A DNA stretch of 64,000 nt, from positions 186,001 through 250,000 of the forward strand of contig CP119317.1 in the NCBI GenBank assembly GCA_029203125.1. Reading direction: 5' to 3'. Every line of letters starts with the position of its first letter. Positions within the stretch are counted from its first letter, which is position 1. The stretch comes from Candidatus Cohnella colombiensis. Lineage in GTDB: Bacteria; Bacillota; Bacilli; Paenibacillales; Paenibacillaceae. Positions 1-8,979 of this stretch are shown here, piece by piece. The notes under the pieces were generated by a model. The model saw only the letters and a program-made list of their open reading frames with translations. It did not search any database and was not told the DNA's origin. The translations under genes were made by a program, and so were the position numbers.

Positions 1-1619
1 CGCAACATGACTTGCGTCAGTCGCTGCTTGTCTGCCCAAACATAGAACCCATCTGGAACTTGCTCGTAGATTTGAATTTTTTTCTTCGTAAATGTGAGCT
101 GCATCAGTTGGATGACATGGAGAACGACCATGCGAACATTGGTTGATCCAAGCTCAATGGCACCGTAGTCATCGAACCGAATGCGAGTGAAATCGATAAG
201 ATCTCTCAGCAAGTAAACCATTCTTTCCATGATCTGTTCAGCAAGATACAATTGCTCGCCTTGCTTCACTTTGTGTTCCTCACGAGCAGTCGATTTGATT
301 AGATTTACTGCATCATGCAAGGGCTGTTGCAATTCTTGTGTAGTGACCTTCAAAAAATCATCTTTTGCCTTGTTGGCTTTCTCTAACCGAGCATTTAATT
401 GCTCTGATTGTTCTGCACGATTCATCAGACGCATGCCAAGGAATATATTCATGCACAATACAAATCCGACCAAACCAATTCTGTTTAGACTGTTGCGACC
501 ATTGAAGAAAAGGGAATCGAACGAACCGCTTAATGAAGACAAGACTAGGAATAAGAGCGTAAGACCTAGTATAAGAGCCTCGTTCCTGCTGAAGTTGATT
601 TGATGTCTAAACGTCATATAGAAGATACGAACAATAGCAATTATAACGATCAGACTGCCGTAAAAGAAAAAGACATACTGAGCGCCCGACACCGTTCTTG
701 CCGGTAATATGATATTTAAGAACGTATAGATAGTAATAGGCAGGTAGAGTAAAAACATCGCTCGTTTATGAATAATCAAAGGAAACATCATTGATATAAA
801 GGCGATTAATAAGAGTACACTCAGAAAGGTGACAGAGTCTTGAAGGCGGAAAAAGAAGTCGAAAGGGATCGATGGAAACTCCCGAAGCAATAGTCGTTCT
901 CCTCGCGTCATGATGAGTATTGACAACATCATAAAGTACAACCCGCTGTATAAAAAGGCTTCATCTTTCGTACGAAGCAGGTAGATCGTGATGTGGAATA
1001 CACTAAATAGCAGTAAGCAGAAGACTGCTGACCATTCGATCATAATATCGTGTTGAACGTCTTCCTTCATCAGTGTGGCATCCCCTATATCGATCGGAAA
1101 GACGATTCCGCCTCTTGCGTTATAGAAGTTGGACACGTGAATGGTAATAAGAAGCTTATTGCTATCCGGTGTTATATAAATTTCATAGGGGCGATTATCT
1201 GGGCTCATCTCTTGTTTAGATGGAGCCTCTTTTCCGTATTCCGATAACTTTTTACCGTTCACATAGAGGGAGTGAGCAGACCAAATATTGCGCACACGAA
1301 TTCCAATATCAGAATGATTGTCGGGCAGATATACGATCAATTGGTACGAACCCCATTGCGAGTCGGATGACCAAGGACCGGGAACCTGTAAATTCATCGA
1401 TTCATTCTTAAAGTTAGTAGGGGGAACATAAGAATCGGATGTAAATTTCCAATCTCCAGCTAGCGATATAAGCATAGAGCGATCTGTGAGTTCACGGAGA
1501 TCAAGCACGCCGTCTACTGCTTTTATTTCCACAGAACTTGTATCCTTATCACTAAAGACCATATATAGAATGGCAAGTAAGGCGCAAAAGGCAGCCAAAC
1601 ACCCTATCAGCTTCTTCAT
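1..1619 (-). CDS. 7TMR-DISM sensor histidine kinase, C-terminus cut by window edge, H-box His missing
   Basis: The minus-strand frame opens with ATG at 1617-1619 behind a GAGGGGG ribosome binding site and is still open at base 1. After one N-terminal membrane segment comes an extracytoplasmic beta-sandwich (7TMR-DISMED2 type, about residues 45-190). About seven hydrophobic segments follow (roughly 200-400), then a coiled linker and a HisKA-like dimerisation region. The H-box should read SHELRTP, but the frame reads TQELQQP, so the phospho-acceptor His is Gln at about residue 428. The ATPase domain would begin beyond the edge. The N-terminal half resembles the hybrid kinase at 42814-46167. It is probably a ligand-sensing partner or degenerate kinase; the family assignment is firm, the activity is not. 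Confidence 0.85.
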   Translation of the reverse strand, partial: MKKLIGCLAAFCALLAILYMVFSDKDTSSVEIKAVDGVLDLRELTDRSMLISLAGDWKFTSDSYVPPTNFKNESMNLQVPGPWSSDSQWGSYQLIVYLPDNHSDIGIRVRNIWSAHSLYVNGKKLSEYGKEAPSKQEMSPDNRPYEIYITPDSNKLLITIHVSNFYNARGGIVFPIDIGDATLMKEDVQHDIMIEWSAVFCLLLFSVFHITIYLLRTKDEAFLYSGLYFMMLSILIMTRGERLLLREFPSIPFDFFFRLQDSVTFLSVLLLIAFISMMFPLIIHKRAMFLLYLPITIYTFLNIILPARTVSGAQYVFFFYGSLIVIIAIVRIFYMTFRHQINFSRNEALILGLTLLFLVLSSLSGSFDSLFFNGRNSLNRIGLVGFVLCMNIFLGMRLMNRAEQSEQLNARLEKANKAKDDFLKVTTQELQQPLHDAVNLIKSTAREEHKVKQGEQLYLAEQIMERMVYLLRDLIDFTRIRFDDYGAIELGSTNVRMVVLHVIQLMQLTFTKKKIQIYEQVPDGFYVWADKQRLTQVML

Positions 1620-1821
1620 CAAATATCCCCCTCTGAACACTATCATACAAGATCAATCTCTCAAAAAACTATCATAAAAAATGGTGCAATGAGCTGGTGA
1701 GATATTGGAGAGAAGCTTGGTACAATCATTCATGATTCCAATAATTGTTTTGACAAATAACGACCTTATTATTACTATCTAGTTATTACTATGAATAAAA
1801 GAGTCTTAACTTATTGTTCTA

Positions 1822-1912
1822 CAACTGAAAGGGCAAACCTATTGAAAGATAGGGACGCAAAGCCAAGGGCCTAAAGTTTAATAACTATGGCAGCCGGATA
1901 CCAAGAGGACAA
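1822..1912 (+). promoter_or_regulatory. Cyclic di-GMP-I (GEMM-I) riboswitch aptamer
   Basis: The conserved GEMM-I core is present in order: GGGCAAACC at 1831, a GAAA tetraloop closing the first helix, GGGACGCAAAGCC at 1851-1863, GGGCCUAAAG, then GGCAGCCGGAUACC. These are the c-di-GMP binding elements and the tetraloop/receptor of the class. It lies about 125 bases upstream of cheA and directly before an intrinsic terminator, so it should control the chemosensory operon by attenuation. Whether c-di-GMP turns it on or off cannot be decided by eye. Confidence 0.93.
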
Positions 1913-1927
1913 GAGTAGACTTTTTAT

Positions 1928-1964
1928 AAGCCTATTCCTTTTGTTTGCGGGAGTAGGCTTTTCT
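1928..1964 (+). terminator. Riboswitch-associated intrinsic terminator
   Basis: AAGCCTATTCC pairs with GGAGTAGGCTT (one G-U) around a short T-rich loop, followed by TTTTCTGT. It lies 15 bases after the GEMM-I aptamer and before the cheA ribosome binding site, the usual place for a ligand-controlled terminator. Confidence 0.75.
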
Positions 1965-2038
1965 GTCTATCTAAATTTGTCGACATTTGTCATTTTATGT
2001 CTAATTAATCAGGTTAATCAAGAGGAGGAGGTGAAGCT

Positions 2039-4042
2039 GTGTCCGATTATTCAACTAATGAATCCATTTTGGAGATGTTTCTTTTTGAATCTTCCACGCT
2101 AATCGAACAACTTGAACTGACAATCCTAGAATGTGAGAAAACAAATTGTTATTCCATGGAAACTGTCGATGAAATTTTCAGAACCACGCACACGATCAAA
2201 GGTTCTTCAGCAATGATGGAATACAACAACATCGCAATGCTAACGCATGCTGTGGAAGATTTGTTCTCTTATATTCGTGCCCAAAAACTTCAACTAACCG
2301 ATTACAAGCCCCTTTCCGAACTGCTATTGGACAGTATCGATTTTATTCAGGTTGAGCTACAGAAAATCAAAAATGGTGATGATGCCGATGGGGAAGCATT
2401 ATCGCTTGTCGAAAATGTAAAAGTGTATCTTGGCGAGCTTAAGCAGATGGAAGAGTCCCCTGTCGTTAACGCAGACTTATATTCATTCTCGGACGAACAG
2501 CATTATTATCAGGCAACCTTGTTCTTTGAAGAAGGCTGTGAGATGGAAAATGTCCGCGGGTTCCTTATTGTGAAAAATTTGAAGGAAACGGTGGAAGAGG
2601 TCCAGCATGTTCCTGAGAATTTAACTGAAGATGCTACTGCAATCGATACGATACGAAGTCAAGGCTTGCAGCTGTTTATTACAACTTCTAAGTCGCGAGA
2701 AGAGATATTCCAGCTTCTAGATGGTTCAAGCTATATAAGCAAGCTGGAACTCAATGAACTGCGTAGTGATCCTGCATTAGAGCAGAGTGATGCAAATCTA
2801 TCATTGCAAAGCGAATGGTCATCATTGATGGACAATCGCAGTGAGAAAGAGATCAATAACACTCAAAAGCAATCCAAATATATTAGTGTAAATGTTGAAA
2901 AATTGGACGAGCTGATGAACCTAGTAGGAGAATTGGTTGTTGCGGAGTCTATGGTCACACAAAACCCAGATTTGCTTGGATTAGAGCTTGAGCAGTTCCA
3001 GAAGGCTTCACGACAATTAAGGAAAATTACAAATGAAATGCAAGATATGGTCATGTCCATTAGGATGGTTCCACTCACCAATACTTTTCAAAAGATGCAA
3101 CGCGTTGTCCGCGATATGAGCAAAAAATTGAATAAAGATGTCATGCTAGAGTTAATCGGGCAACATACCGAGGTAGATAAAAATATTATTGAGCAAATTT
3201 CCGATCCGATCATGCACATCGTGCGAAATGCAATTGATCACGGCATCGAATCTACACAAGAGCGAGAATTGGCAGGTAAGCAGAAGATGGGTACGCTGAC
3301 ACTAGAAGCCAAAAATGTAGGTGGTGAAGTGTTCATTATCGTACGAGATGATGGTCGAGGGTTGAACAAAGAGAAAATTGTAAGAAAAGCCAAGGAGAAC
3401 AATCTTCTATTTAAAAGCGAAAGTGAGATGACGGATAGGGAAATCTATAGCCTTATTGTTCTTCCGGGGTTTTCCACTAAAGAGCAAATTACAGAGTTTA
3501 GTGGGAGGGGGGTCGGAATGGATGTCGTTACGAAAAATATTGAAGCCGTCGGCGGGGTAGTAACTGTGGATAGTGTTCCAAGCGAAGGAACGACAATTAC
3601 GATGAAGATCCCGCTAACGCTAGCCATTATGGAAGGTATGAATTTAAGGGTAGGTTTATCCAGATACACTTTGCCTATAACCGCAATCAAGGAATCATTC
3701 CGGCCGACGAAAGATGAGGTGATTTGCGATCCTGATGGCAATGAAATGATTATGGTGCGTGGAAAATGTTATTCAGTCATACGCCTAAATGAACGGTTTA
3801 ATGTCAAAACCGAAATCAGTGAAATAGAAGACGGTATCGTCATTATGGTTGAGCAGGATGATAGACAAGTTTGTCTATTCGCGGATGAGCTGTTAGGTCA
3901 ACAGCAGGTAGTTGTTAAAGCGTTGCCGACATTGATGAAGAACATTAAGAAAATTGAAGGTGTGTCTGGTTGTACACTTTTGGGCGATGGTAGCATCAGT
4001 TTGATTCTTGATGTTGTAAGTCTGATTACGAGCAAAAAATGA
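2039..4042 (+). CDS. cheA: Chemotaxis histidine kinase CheA
   Basis: CheA is the cytoplasmic kinase of chemosensory arrays; it phosphorylates CheB and CheY-type regulators. This 667-residue protein has an N-terminal Hpt domain with the phospho-accepting His in HTIKGSS (H51), a variable linker and P2-like region, and the dimerisation domain (about 280-345). The ATPase domain follows (HIVRNAIDHGIES N-box, DDGRGL and GRGVGMDVV boxes), and then a C-terminal CheW-like regulatory domain. Translation starts at GTG behind AAGAGGAGGAGGTG. It is the first gene of a cheA-cheW-mcp-cheR-cheB operon under the c-di-GMP riboswitch. No cheY or flagellar gene is nearby, which suggests an accessory chemosensory system. 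Confidence 0.97.
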   Translation: MSDYSTNESILEMFLFESSTLIEQLELTILECEKTNCYSMETVDEIFRTTHTIKGSSAMMEYNNIAMLTHAVEDLFSYIRAQKLQLTDYKPLSELLLDSIDFIQVELQKIKNGDDADGEALSLVENVKVYLGELKQMEESPVVNADLYSFSDEQHYYQATLFFEEGCEMENVRGFLIVKNLKETVEEVQHVPENLTEDATAIDTIRSQGLQLFITTSKSREEIFQLLDGSSYISKLELNELRSDPALEQSDANLSLQSEWSSLMDNRSEKEINNTQKQSKYISVNVEKLDELMNLVGELVVAESMVTQNPDLLGLELEQFQKASRQLRKITNEMQDMVMSIRMVPLTNTFQKMQRVVRDMSKKLNKDVMLELIGQHTEVDKNIIEQISDPIMHIVRNAIDHGIESTQERELAGKQKMGTLTLEAKNVGGEVFIIVRDDGRGLNKEKIVRKAKENNLLFKSESEMTDREIYSLIVLPGFSTKEQITEFSGRGVGMDVVTKNIEAVGGVVTVDSVPSEGTTITMKIPLTLAIMEGMNLRVGLSRYTLPITAIKESFRPTKDEVICDPDGNEMIMVRGKCYSVIRLNERFNVKTEISEIEDGIVIMVEQDDRQVCLFADELLGQQQVVVKALPTLMKNIKKIEGVSGCTLLGDGSISLILDVVSLITSKK

Positions 4043-4075
4043 AGACGCTATCATTGATGGGAGGAGTTGGATTGT

Positions 4076-4576
4076 ATGTCGCAATATTTGGTGTCGGACG
4101 AGGCTGAAGCTGAAGATACTCAGAAAGGGAAATATCTCACTTTTCAACTGGAACAAGTGTTTTATGGAATTGAGATTAAGAATGTAACGGAAATTATCGG
4201 CATTCAGAATATAACTGAAGTGCCCGAAATGCCAGATTTTATTCGCGGAATTATTAATTTGCGAGGGAATATTATTCCCGTTATGGATGTCCGGTTACGT
4301 TTCAAAAAGGACTTTCGAGAATATAACGACAGGACATGCATTATTGTTATCGACATTATGGACATTTCGATAGGGCTCATCGTAGACAGTGTTTCTGAAG
4401 TGCTAACTATTCCTGAGGAGGGAATTAATCCACCTCCGGAAGTGCACAACATAAGCAGCAGGTACATCAAAGCGATCGGAAAGGTTGATCAGAATGTCAA
4501 GCTCATACTAGATTGCGAGAAACTGCTAAATGATGTGGAAGTTGAGGATTTAAGTGCTGTGATGATGAGTAATTAA
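4076..4576 (+). CDS. cheW: Chemotaxis coupling protein CheW
   Basis: CheW links receptors to CheA. The 166-residue product consists almost entirely of one CheW-like double beta-barrel, with typical segments such as YGIEIKNVTEII and PDFIRGIINLRGNIIPVMD. An upstream TTG at 4067 is in frame but sits only two bases from the GGAGG at 4060-4064, so ATG 4076 with an 11-base spacer is chosen. It follows cheA by 33 bases in the same operon. Confidence 0.95.
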   Translation: MSQYLVSDEAEAEDTQKGKYLTFQLEQVFYGIEIKNVTEIIGIQNITEVPEMPDFIRGIINLRGNIIPVMDVRLRFKKDFREYNDRTCIIVIDIMDISIGLIVDSVSEVLTIPEEGINPPPEVHNISSRYIKAIGKVDQNVKLILDCEKLLNDVEVEDLSAVMMSN

Positions 4577-4598
4577 CAACAACTAGGGGGAGTTCTTA

Positions 4599-6324
4599 AT
4601 GAGTGCATTTCAAAATTTAAGCATAGGCAAAAAGCTGTATACGAGTTTTATTGCGGTTCTTTGTATCCTTGTAGTGTTGTCTGTATTGACTTATCAAAAT
4701 TTCAACAAGCAACAAACATCGAATGCTTGGGATAAGCATACCTAATAATGTGCTTATCGCATTAGATGGAATTTTGGAAAACATGATCAATATGGAGACC
4801 GGTCAGCGGGGATTTGCTCTAACAGGTAACGAGGATTCTCTAGATCCATATCATAATGGCAAACTGAGTGTTGACCAATATTTTAGTGAAGTGTTGGAAC
4901 TGACTTCCGATAATCCGCAACAGCAAGGGCGACTTGCGGAACTTAACACGATCTATCACGAATGGATGAAAGTTGCAGAGAATAGTATTAGTCTGAAACG
5001 AAATGTTATGCAGAGTCAAGGTTCGATGGATGCTATTGTCGCCGATGAACGAGCTGCTAACGGGAAGAGCGCGTTTGATAGATTTAGAACAAAGATTGCA
5101 GAAATTTCAAGCGCCGAAAAGCAATTGTTAGAACAAAGAAGTAAAGATACACAGGCTCTGCAATCTGCGACAGAATTAATGATCGTGGTCGGGACTGTGA
5201 TAGCTGCAATTCTATCGTTGTTGATTGCATTTATTATTACTAGAATGATTACACGCCCGATTTTGGGAATCAAACAAGTCGCTGAGCAGGTTGCTGACGG
5301 CAATTTGGATGTGTCCATTCAAGTTACTTCCAAAGATGAAATTGGAGTGTTAGCAGCTGCTTTTAAGAAAATGGTTGAAAGAACGAATGCGGTAATGTTG
5401 AATATTCAATCATCATCAGAACAAGTAGCCTCAGGTTCGAGGCAGGTGTCCTCCTCAAGCATGCTATTATCTCAAGGTGCAACTGAGCAAGCTAGCTCCG
5501 TCGAACAGCTTACAGCATCATTGGAGGAAATATCATCGCAAACGAAGCATAATGCTGATAACGCCAATCAAGCGAATGTATTGGTAGAAACTGCAAAGAA
5601 AAATGCAGAGCAAGGAAATGCGCAAATGAAGGATATGTTACATGCGATGGATGGCATTAATAAAGCATCGGAGAACATTTCCAAGATCATAAAGGTTATC
5701 GATGAAATTGCTTTCCAAACGAATATTCTTGCACTTAATGCGGCTGTTGAGGCAGCAAGGGCTGGACAACATGGGAAGGGGTTCGCTGTTGTTGCTGAAG
5801 AAGTTCGGAATCTAGCGGCAAGATCGGCTAACGCAGCTAAGGAAACTACAGAAATGATTGAAGGATCAATCAAACAAGTAGGGGATGGAACGAGAATTGC
5901 GAATGAAACAGCGACTGCTCTTCAGATGATTGTGGAGGATGTTGCGAAGGTTGTAAATCTAGTAAATAATATTGCCATTGCTTCAAGTGAGCAAGCTTCT
6001 GGCGTAAATCAAATTAATTTAGGCTTAATGCAAGTATCGCAGGTGATTCAAGCCAATACGGCAACCTCAGAAGAAAGTGCGGCAGCCAGTGAAGAGTTGT
6101 CTAGTCAAGCAAACCTACTGATGGAGCAGGTGAAACAATTCAAGCTTGGAAGGAATTCGATGTCTTCCGGGACTTATCGGGGAATTGATGAGCTGTCTCC
6201 TGAAGTGCTCAGAATGCTGGAAGCTATTGGGGAGAAGAGAAGCGTAAAGCAAGCACCTCCCCAAGAAGAAGCGATAGTTGGAAAGAGAATTCTACTAAGT
6301 GATGATGAGTTCGGCAAATACTAA
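4599..6324 (+). pseudogene. Methyl-accepting chemotaxis protein with CHASE3-type sensor, frameshifted near 4744
   Basis: A receptor gene begins at ATG 4599 behind AGGGGGAG and encodes the first transmembrane helix, but reaches TAA at 4743 after 48 codons. The rest is intact in the +1 frame to 6324. It encodes a CHASE3-like sensor (ETGQRGFALTG), a second membrane helix, HAMP, and a full MCP signalling domain with the hairpin-tip motif EIAFQTNILALNAAVEAARA. Removing one A at 4744-4745 restores a continuous reading through HTYNVLIALDG, the sequence expected at the start of CHASE3. It is either a real inactivating insertion or a sequencing error. A product starting at ATG 4723 would lack the first helix. 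Confidence 0.85.
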
Positions 6325-7141
6325 AATGTTCAATATATCAAATCGAGAGTTTGCGCAGCTTGCATCGTTCATTCAAGAGAACTACGGTATTTATCTGAAA
6401 GAAGAAAAGAAAACGCTAGTTACGAGCAGATTGCACAATGTGCTTCAAAAGCTAGGGATTGATAACTTTACGGATTATTATCAACACCTAATCTCAGACA
6501 AAAGCGGTGCTGCTGTCGAACAGTTTATCGAAAAAATTACAACTAACCATACCTTTTTCATGCGGGAATCTGATCATTTTCAATATTTCAAAGAGAAGGT
6601 ATTACCGTACTTTTCTTATTCCGTGAAAAGTAAGGATTTGCGTGTGTGGTGTGCGGGTTGTTCTACTGGGGAAGAAGCCTATACACTTGCGATGTTGATG
6701 GATGAGTTTTTCAGCTATGATAAATCCAAGTGGGATAAAAAGTTGTTGGCTACGGACATTTCAGATAAAGTTCTGAATATTGCCACCAACGGTGAATACG
6801 AAAGTGAGAACATAGCGACATTGCCCAAGCGTTGGCGAAATACCTATTTCACAAAATCGGGAGAGGATAAAGTACGAGTCAATGACTGGATCAAGAATGA
6901 AGTCATTTTCAGACGCTTTAACCTCGTAACCCCAATCTTTCCATTTCGCAGAAAGTTTCATATTATCTTCTGTAGAAACGTGATGATCTACTTTGAGAAT
7001 CATACGAAAAACCAATTGGTTCAACGCTTTAGCGAATGGCTGGAACCGGGTGGATATTTGTTCATTGGTCATTCTGAATCGATTGATCGGAATCAAAGTG
7101 GGTTTAGCTATGTCATGCCAGCAGTCTATCGAAAGAATTAA
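6299..7141 (+). CDS. cheR: Chemotaxis protein methyltransferase CheR
   Basis: CheR methylates glutamates of chemoreceptors with S-adenosylmethionine. The protein has the N-terminal all-helical CheR domain and the C-terminal Rossmann domain. Signatures are TTNHTFFMRESDHF, the SAM loop VWCAGCSTGEEAYTLAM, FCRNVMIYF and LFIGHSES. GTG 6299, ATG 6302, ATG 6305 and ATG 6326 are all in frame. The first three overlap the end of the mcp frame, so translation is probably coupled and the exact start is uncertain. At about 280 residues it is of normal size. Confidence 0.95.
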   Translation: MMMSSANTKMFNISNREFAQLASFIQENYGIYLKEEKKTLVTSRLHNVLQKLGIDNFTDYYQHLISDKSGAAVEQFIEKITTNHTFFMRESDHFQYFKEKVLPYFSYSVKSKDLRVWCAGCSTGEEAYTLAMLMDEFFSYDKSKWDKKLLATDISDKVLNIATNGEYESENIATLPKRWRNTYFTKSGEDKVRVNDWIKNEVIFRRFNLVTPIFPFRRKFHIIFCRNVMIYFENHTKNQLVQRFSEWLEPGGYLFIGHSESIDRNQSGFSYVMPAVYRKN

Positions 7142-7155
7142 CGAGGGATGAGGTA

Positions 7156-8202
7156 ATGAAGAATGAGGTAATGAAGCACGAGAACAATAGGATTAAAGTA
7201 TTAATCGTCGATGATTCCATGGTGTTTCGAGAGGTTATCGCTAGAAGTATTACAATGGATCAATCGATCAAAGTCGTTGCCAAAGCTACCGATCCTTTCG
7301 ATGCCAGAGATAAGATCATTTCGTGCAATCCAGATGTGATGATCTGTGATGTCGAAATGCCACAGATGAATGGCATTGAGTTTTTGCGGAGGTTGCTGCC
7401 CCAGCATCCATTGCCGGTTATCGTTGTTAGCTCCATCAGTGATGCTGTCTTTGATGCAATGAATGTCGGTGCAGTTGATTTCATCCCGAAGCCCGATATC
7501 CATTCGTCGATTAGCATGGAATCCTTTATCGACGAGTTAATCCAGAAAGTGAAGATGGCTTCCAGAGCTAAAATATCTCGATTACCCGTTGAAATGAGTA
7601 AACATTTGAGGAGTACTAGTAACGTTACAACGGATTTGGATATGATCGCTGTCGGTGCTTCCACTGGAGGCACTGAAGCGATTTACAACTTGCTCAAACA
7701 CGTCCCCAATGATTATCCCGGTTTTGTTATCGTTCAGCATATCCCTGAAGGGTTCTCAAGAATGTTTGCAGAACGGTTAAATCAATCGACTCCCTGGAGA
7801 GTTAAAGAAGCGGAAACTGGCGATCTGATTGAACCAGGAAAAGTGCTTCTTGCACCAGGCAACAAGCATATGCGGGTCAAAAAGGAAGGCAAACAATATA
7901 GGGTGATCTGTGAGTATGGGGAAAAGGTAAATGGTCATTGTCCGTCTGTGGACATCCTTTTCGAATCTGTTGCTAAAGAGGTCAGAGAAAAAGCGATAGG
8001 CGTTATATTGACAGGGATGGGTTATGATGGAGCAAGAGGTTTGCTAGCAATGCGCCGCAGAGGGGCTCGAACGATTGGACAAGATGAAAAGTCTTCAGTT
8101 GTATATGGAATGCCTAAAGTTGCCTTTGAGCTCGGCGCCGTAGAGAAGCAAGCCCCCATTATGAAAATCCCATTGCTATTGGAAAAGATAATAGAATCGT
8201 GA
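7156..8202 (+). CDS. cheB: Chemotaxis response regulator / protein-glutamate methylesterase CheB
   Basis: CheB demethylates or deamidates receptors after phosphorylation by CheA. Residues 12-125 form a receiver domain with acidic pocket DD (19-20) and phospho-acceptor D65 in MICDVEMP. The methylesterase domain has the full catalytic triad: S169 in GASTGGTEA, H195 in IVQHIPEGFS and D291 in LTGMGYDGA. ATG 7156 follows GAGGGATGAGGT; an in-frame ATG at 7171 sits behind a duplicated GATGAGGTAATGAA-like stretch. It closes the chemosensory operon, 14 bases after cheR and just before a strong terminator. Confidence 0.96.
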   Translation: MKNEVMKHENNRIKVLIVDDSMVFREVIARSITMDQSIKVVAKATDPFDARDKIISCNPDVMICDVEMPQMNGIEFLRRLLPQHPLPVIVVSSISDAVFDAMNVGAVDFIPKPDIHSSISMESFIDELIQKVKMASRAKISRLPVEMSKHLRSTSNVTTDLDMIAVGASTGGTEAIYNLLKHVPNDYPGFVIVQHIPEGFSRMFAERLNQSTPWRVKEAETGDLIEPGKVLLAPGNKHMRVKKEGKQYRVICEYGEKVNGHCPSVDILFESVAKEVREKAIGVILTGMGYDGARGLLAMRRRGARTIGQDEKSSVVYGMPKVAFELGAVEKQAPIMKIPLLLEKIIES

Positions 8203-8207
8203 ATGAT

Positions 8208-8248
8208 AAAAAGCTACTCCATAAGTGATCTTATGGGTAGCTTTTTCT
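8208..8248 (+). terminator. Intrinsic terminator of the chemosensory operon
   Basis: AAAAGCTACTCCATAAG pairs with CTTATGGGTAGCTTTTT around a TGAT loop, followed by a T run, five bases after the cheB stop. Confidence 0.9.
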
Positions 8249-8253
8249 ATTTA

Positions 8254-8269
8254 TGTGATCCCGTTCACA
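8254..8269 (+). promoter_or_regulatory. FNR/CRP-family binding site, perfect TGTGA-N6-TCACA
   Basis: TGTGATCCCGTTCACA is a perfect inverted repeat matching the Bacillus Fnr consensus. Its centre (8261.5) is about 41.5 bases upstream of the start site expected from the TATGAT -10 element at 8291-8296, the spacing of a class II activated promoter. It therefore probably makes the haem-copper operon respond to oxygen limitation or another signal of this regulator family. Confidence 0.75.
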
Positions 8270-8290
8270 CTTGTGATAACCATTATCGAT

Positions 8291-8296
8291 TATGAT
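8291..8296 (+). promoter_or_regulatory. Probable -10 element of the haem-copper reductase operon
   Basis: TATGAT lies about 22 bases downstream of the FNR-type box. No good -35 hexamer is visible at the normal distance, as expected for an activator-dependent promoter. The inverted repeat GATAA-CCA-TTATC at 8276-8288 sits between the two elements. Confidence 0.5.
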
Positions 8297-8336
8297 GACA
8301 GTGAAAATTCACGAACATAAAGGAGGTAGCTCTACG

Positions 8337-8486
8337 ATGGTAGCCTCGAATAACAAATATGAAGATGGTGCAGATGCAGGTGGCAAATCAAAGGTGATTG
8401 GGACGATCATCTCCGTAGCGGTAGTCGGACTTACGATCTTAGCTGTGTATTTACTTGTATTCGGATTGTATATGGCGAGAATCTAG
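8337..8486 (+). CDS. Small subunit IIa of a B-family (ba3-type) haem-copper reductase
   Basis: This is a 49-residue protein with a hydrophilic N-terminus and one membrane helix ending in YLLVFGLYMARI. Helix and ending resemble the 34-residue subunit IIa of Thermus ba3 oxidase, which replaces the first helix missing from subunit II. ATG 8337 is chosen over upstream in-frame starts because AAAGGAGGT lies just before it. It is the first gene of the operon, 11 bases before subunit II. Confidence 0.8.
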   Translation: MVASNNKYEDGADAGGKSKVIGTIISVAVVGLTILAVYLLVFGLYMARI

Positions 8487-8497
8487 GGGGGAAAGAC

Positions 8498-8965
8498 GTG
8501 AAAATGCACCGAACTGAGAAAGTGTGGTTAACTGCGAGCTTCGGGATGATTATGATGTTCATGCTGCTTACCGGTTATCAAGTATTCGCCAAGGATATGG
8601 GAATGCCCAGTAACAAGGAGACGATTGATTGGAAAAAGGTGAGTGAAACGGCTCCGTTCGACAAGCCGGGAGTTTATCAGATTGGCGACAAGGAATATGA
8701 AGTGGTCATGACACTGGAAATATTCGCATTCGATCCATTCGACATTGAGGTGCCAGCGGGATCCACGGTTCATTTTACACTGACATCCAAGGATGTTGTT
8801 CACGGCTTTGAGATCGCGGAGACGAATACGAATGCGATGGTGCCACCGGGTTACATTCAGAAGGTTAAGCAGAAATTCGATAAGCCTGGACAATATTTAA
8901 TTCTATGTAATGAATATTGTGGGGCAGGGCACCAAGGGATGTATACGACGATTAAGGTTGTATAA
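8498..8965 (+). CDS. Haem-copper reductase subunit II, CuA protein (ba3 type)
   Basis: Subunit II takes electrons from cytochrome c through the dinuclear CuA centre on the outer face of the membrane. The 155-residue protein has one N-terminal membrane anchor (about 9-31) and a cupredoxin domain. All CuA ligands are present: H102, C137, C141, H145 and M148 (CNEYCGAGHQGM), each offset by -12 from Thermus ba3. GTG 8498 follows a GGGGGGAAAG site; ATG 8504 is an alternative. The single-helix architecture fits B-family enzymes, which use the separate subunit IIa. Confidence 0.93.
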   Translation: MKMHRTEKVWLTASFGMIMMFMLLTGYQVFAKDMGMPSNKETIDWKKVSETAPFDKPGVYQIGDKEYEVVMTLEIFAFDPFDIEVPAGSTVHFTLTSKDVVHGFEIAETNTNAMVPPGYIQKVKQKFDKPGQYLILCNEYCGAGHQGMYTTIKVV

Positions 8966-8979
8966 AGGAGCGAAGCGAA

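Noticed and set aside
1887..2102. Possible short plus-strand gene over the riboswitch
   Set aside because: It lies across the GEMM-I aptamer, the terminator and the start of cheA, with no ribosome binding site.
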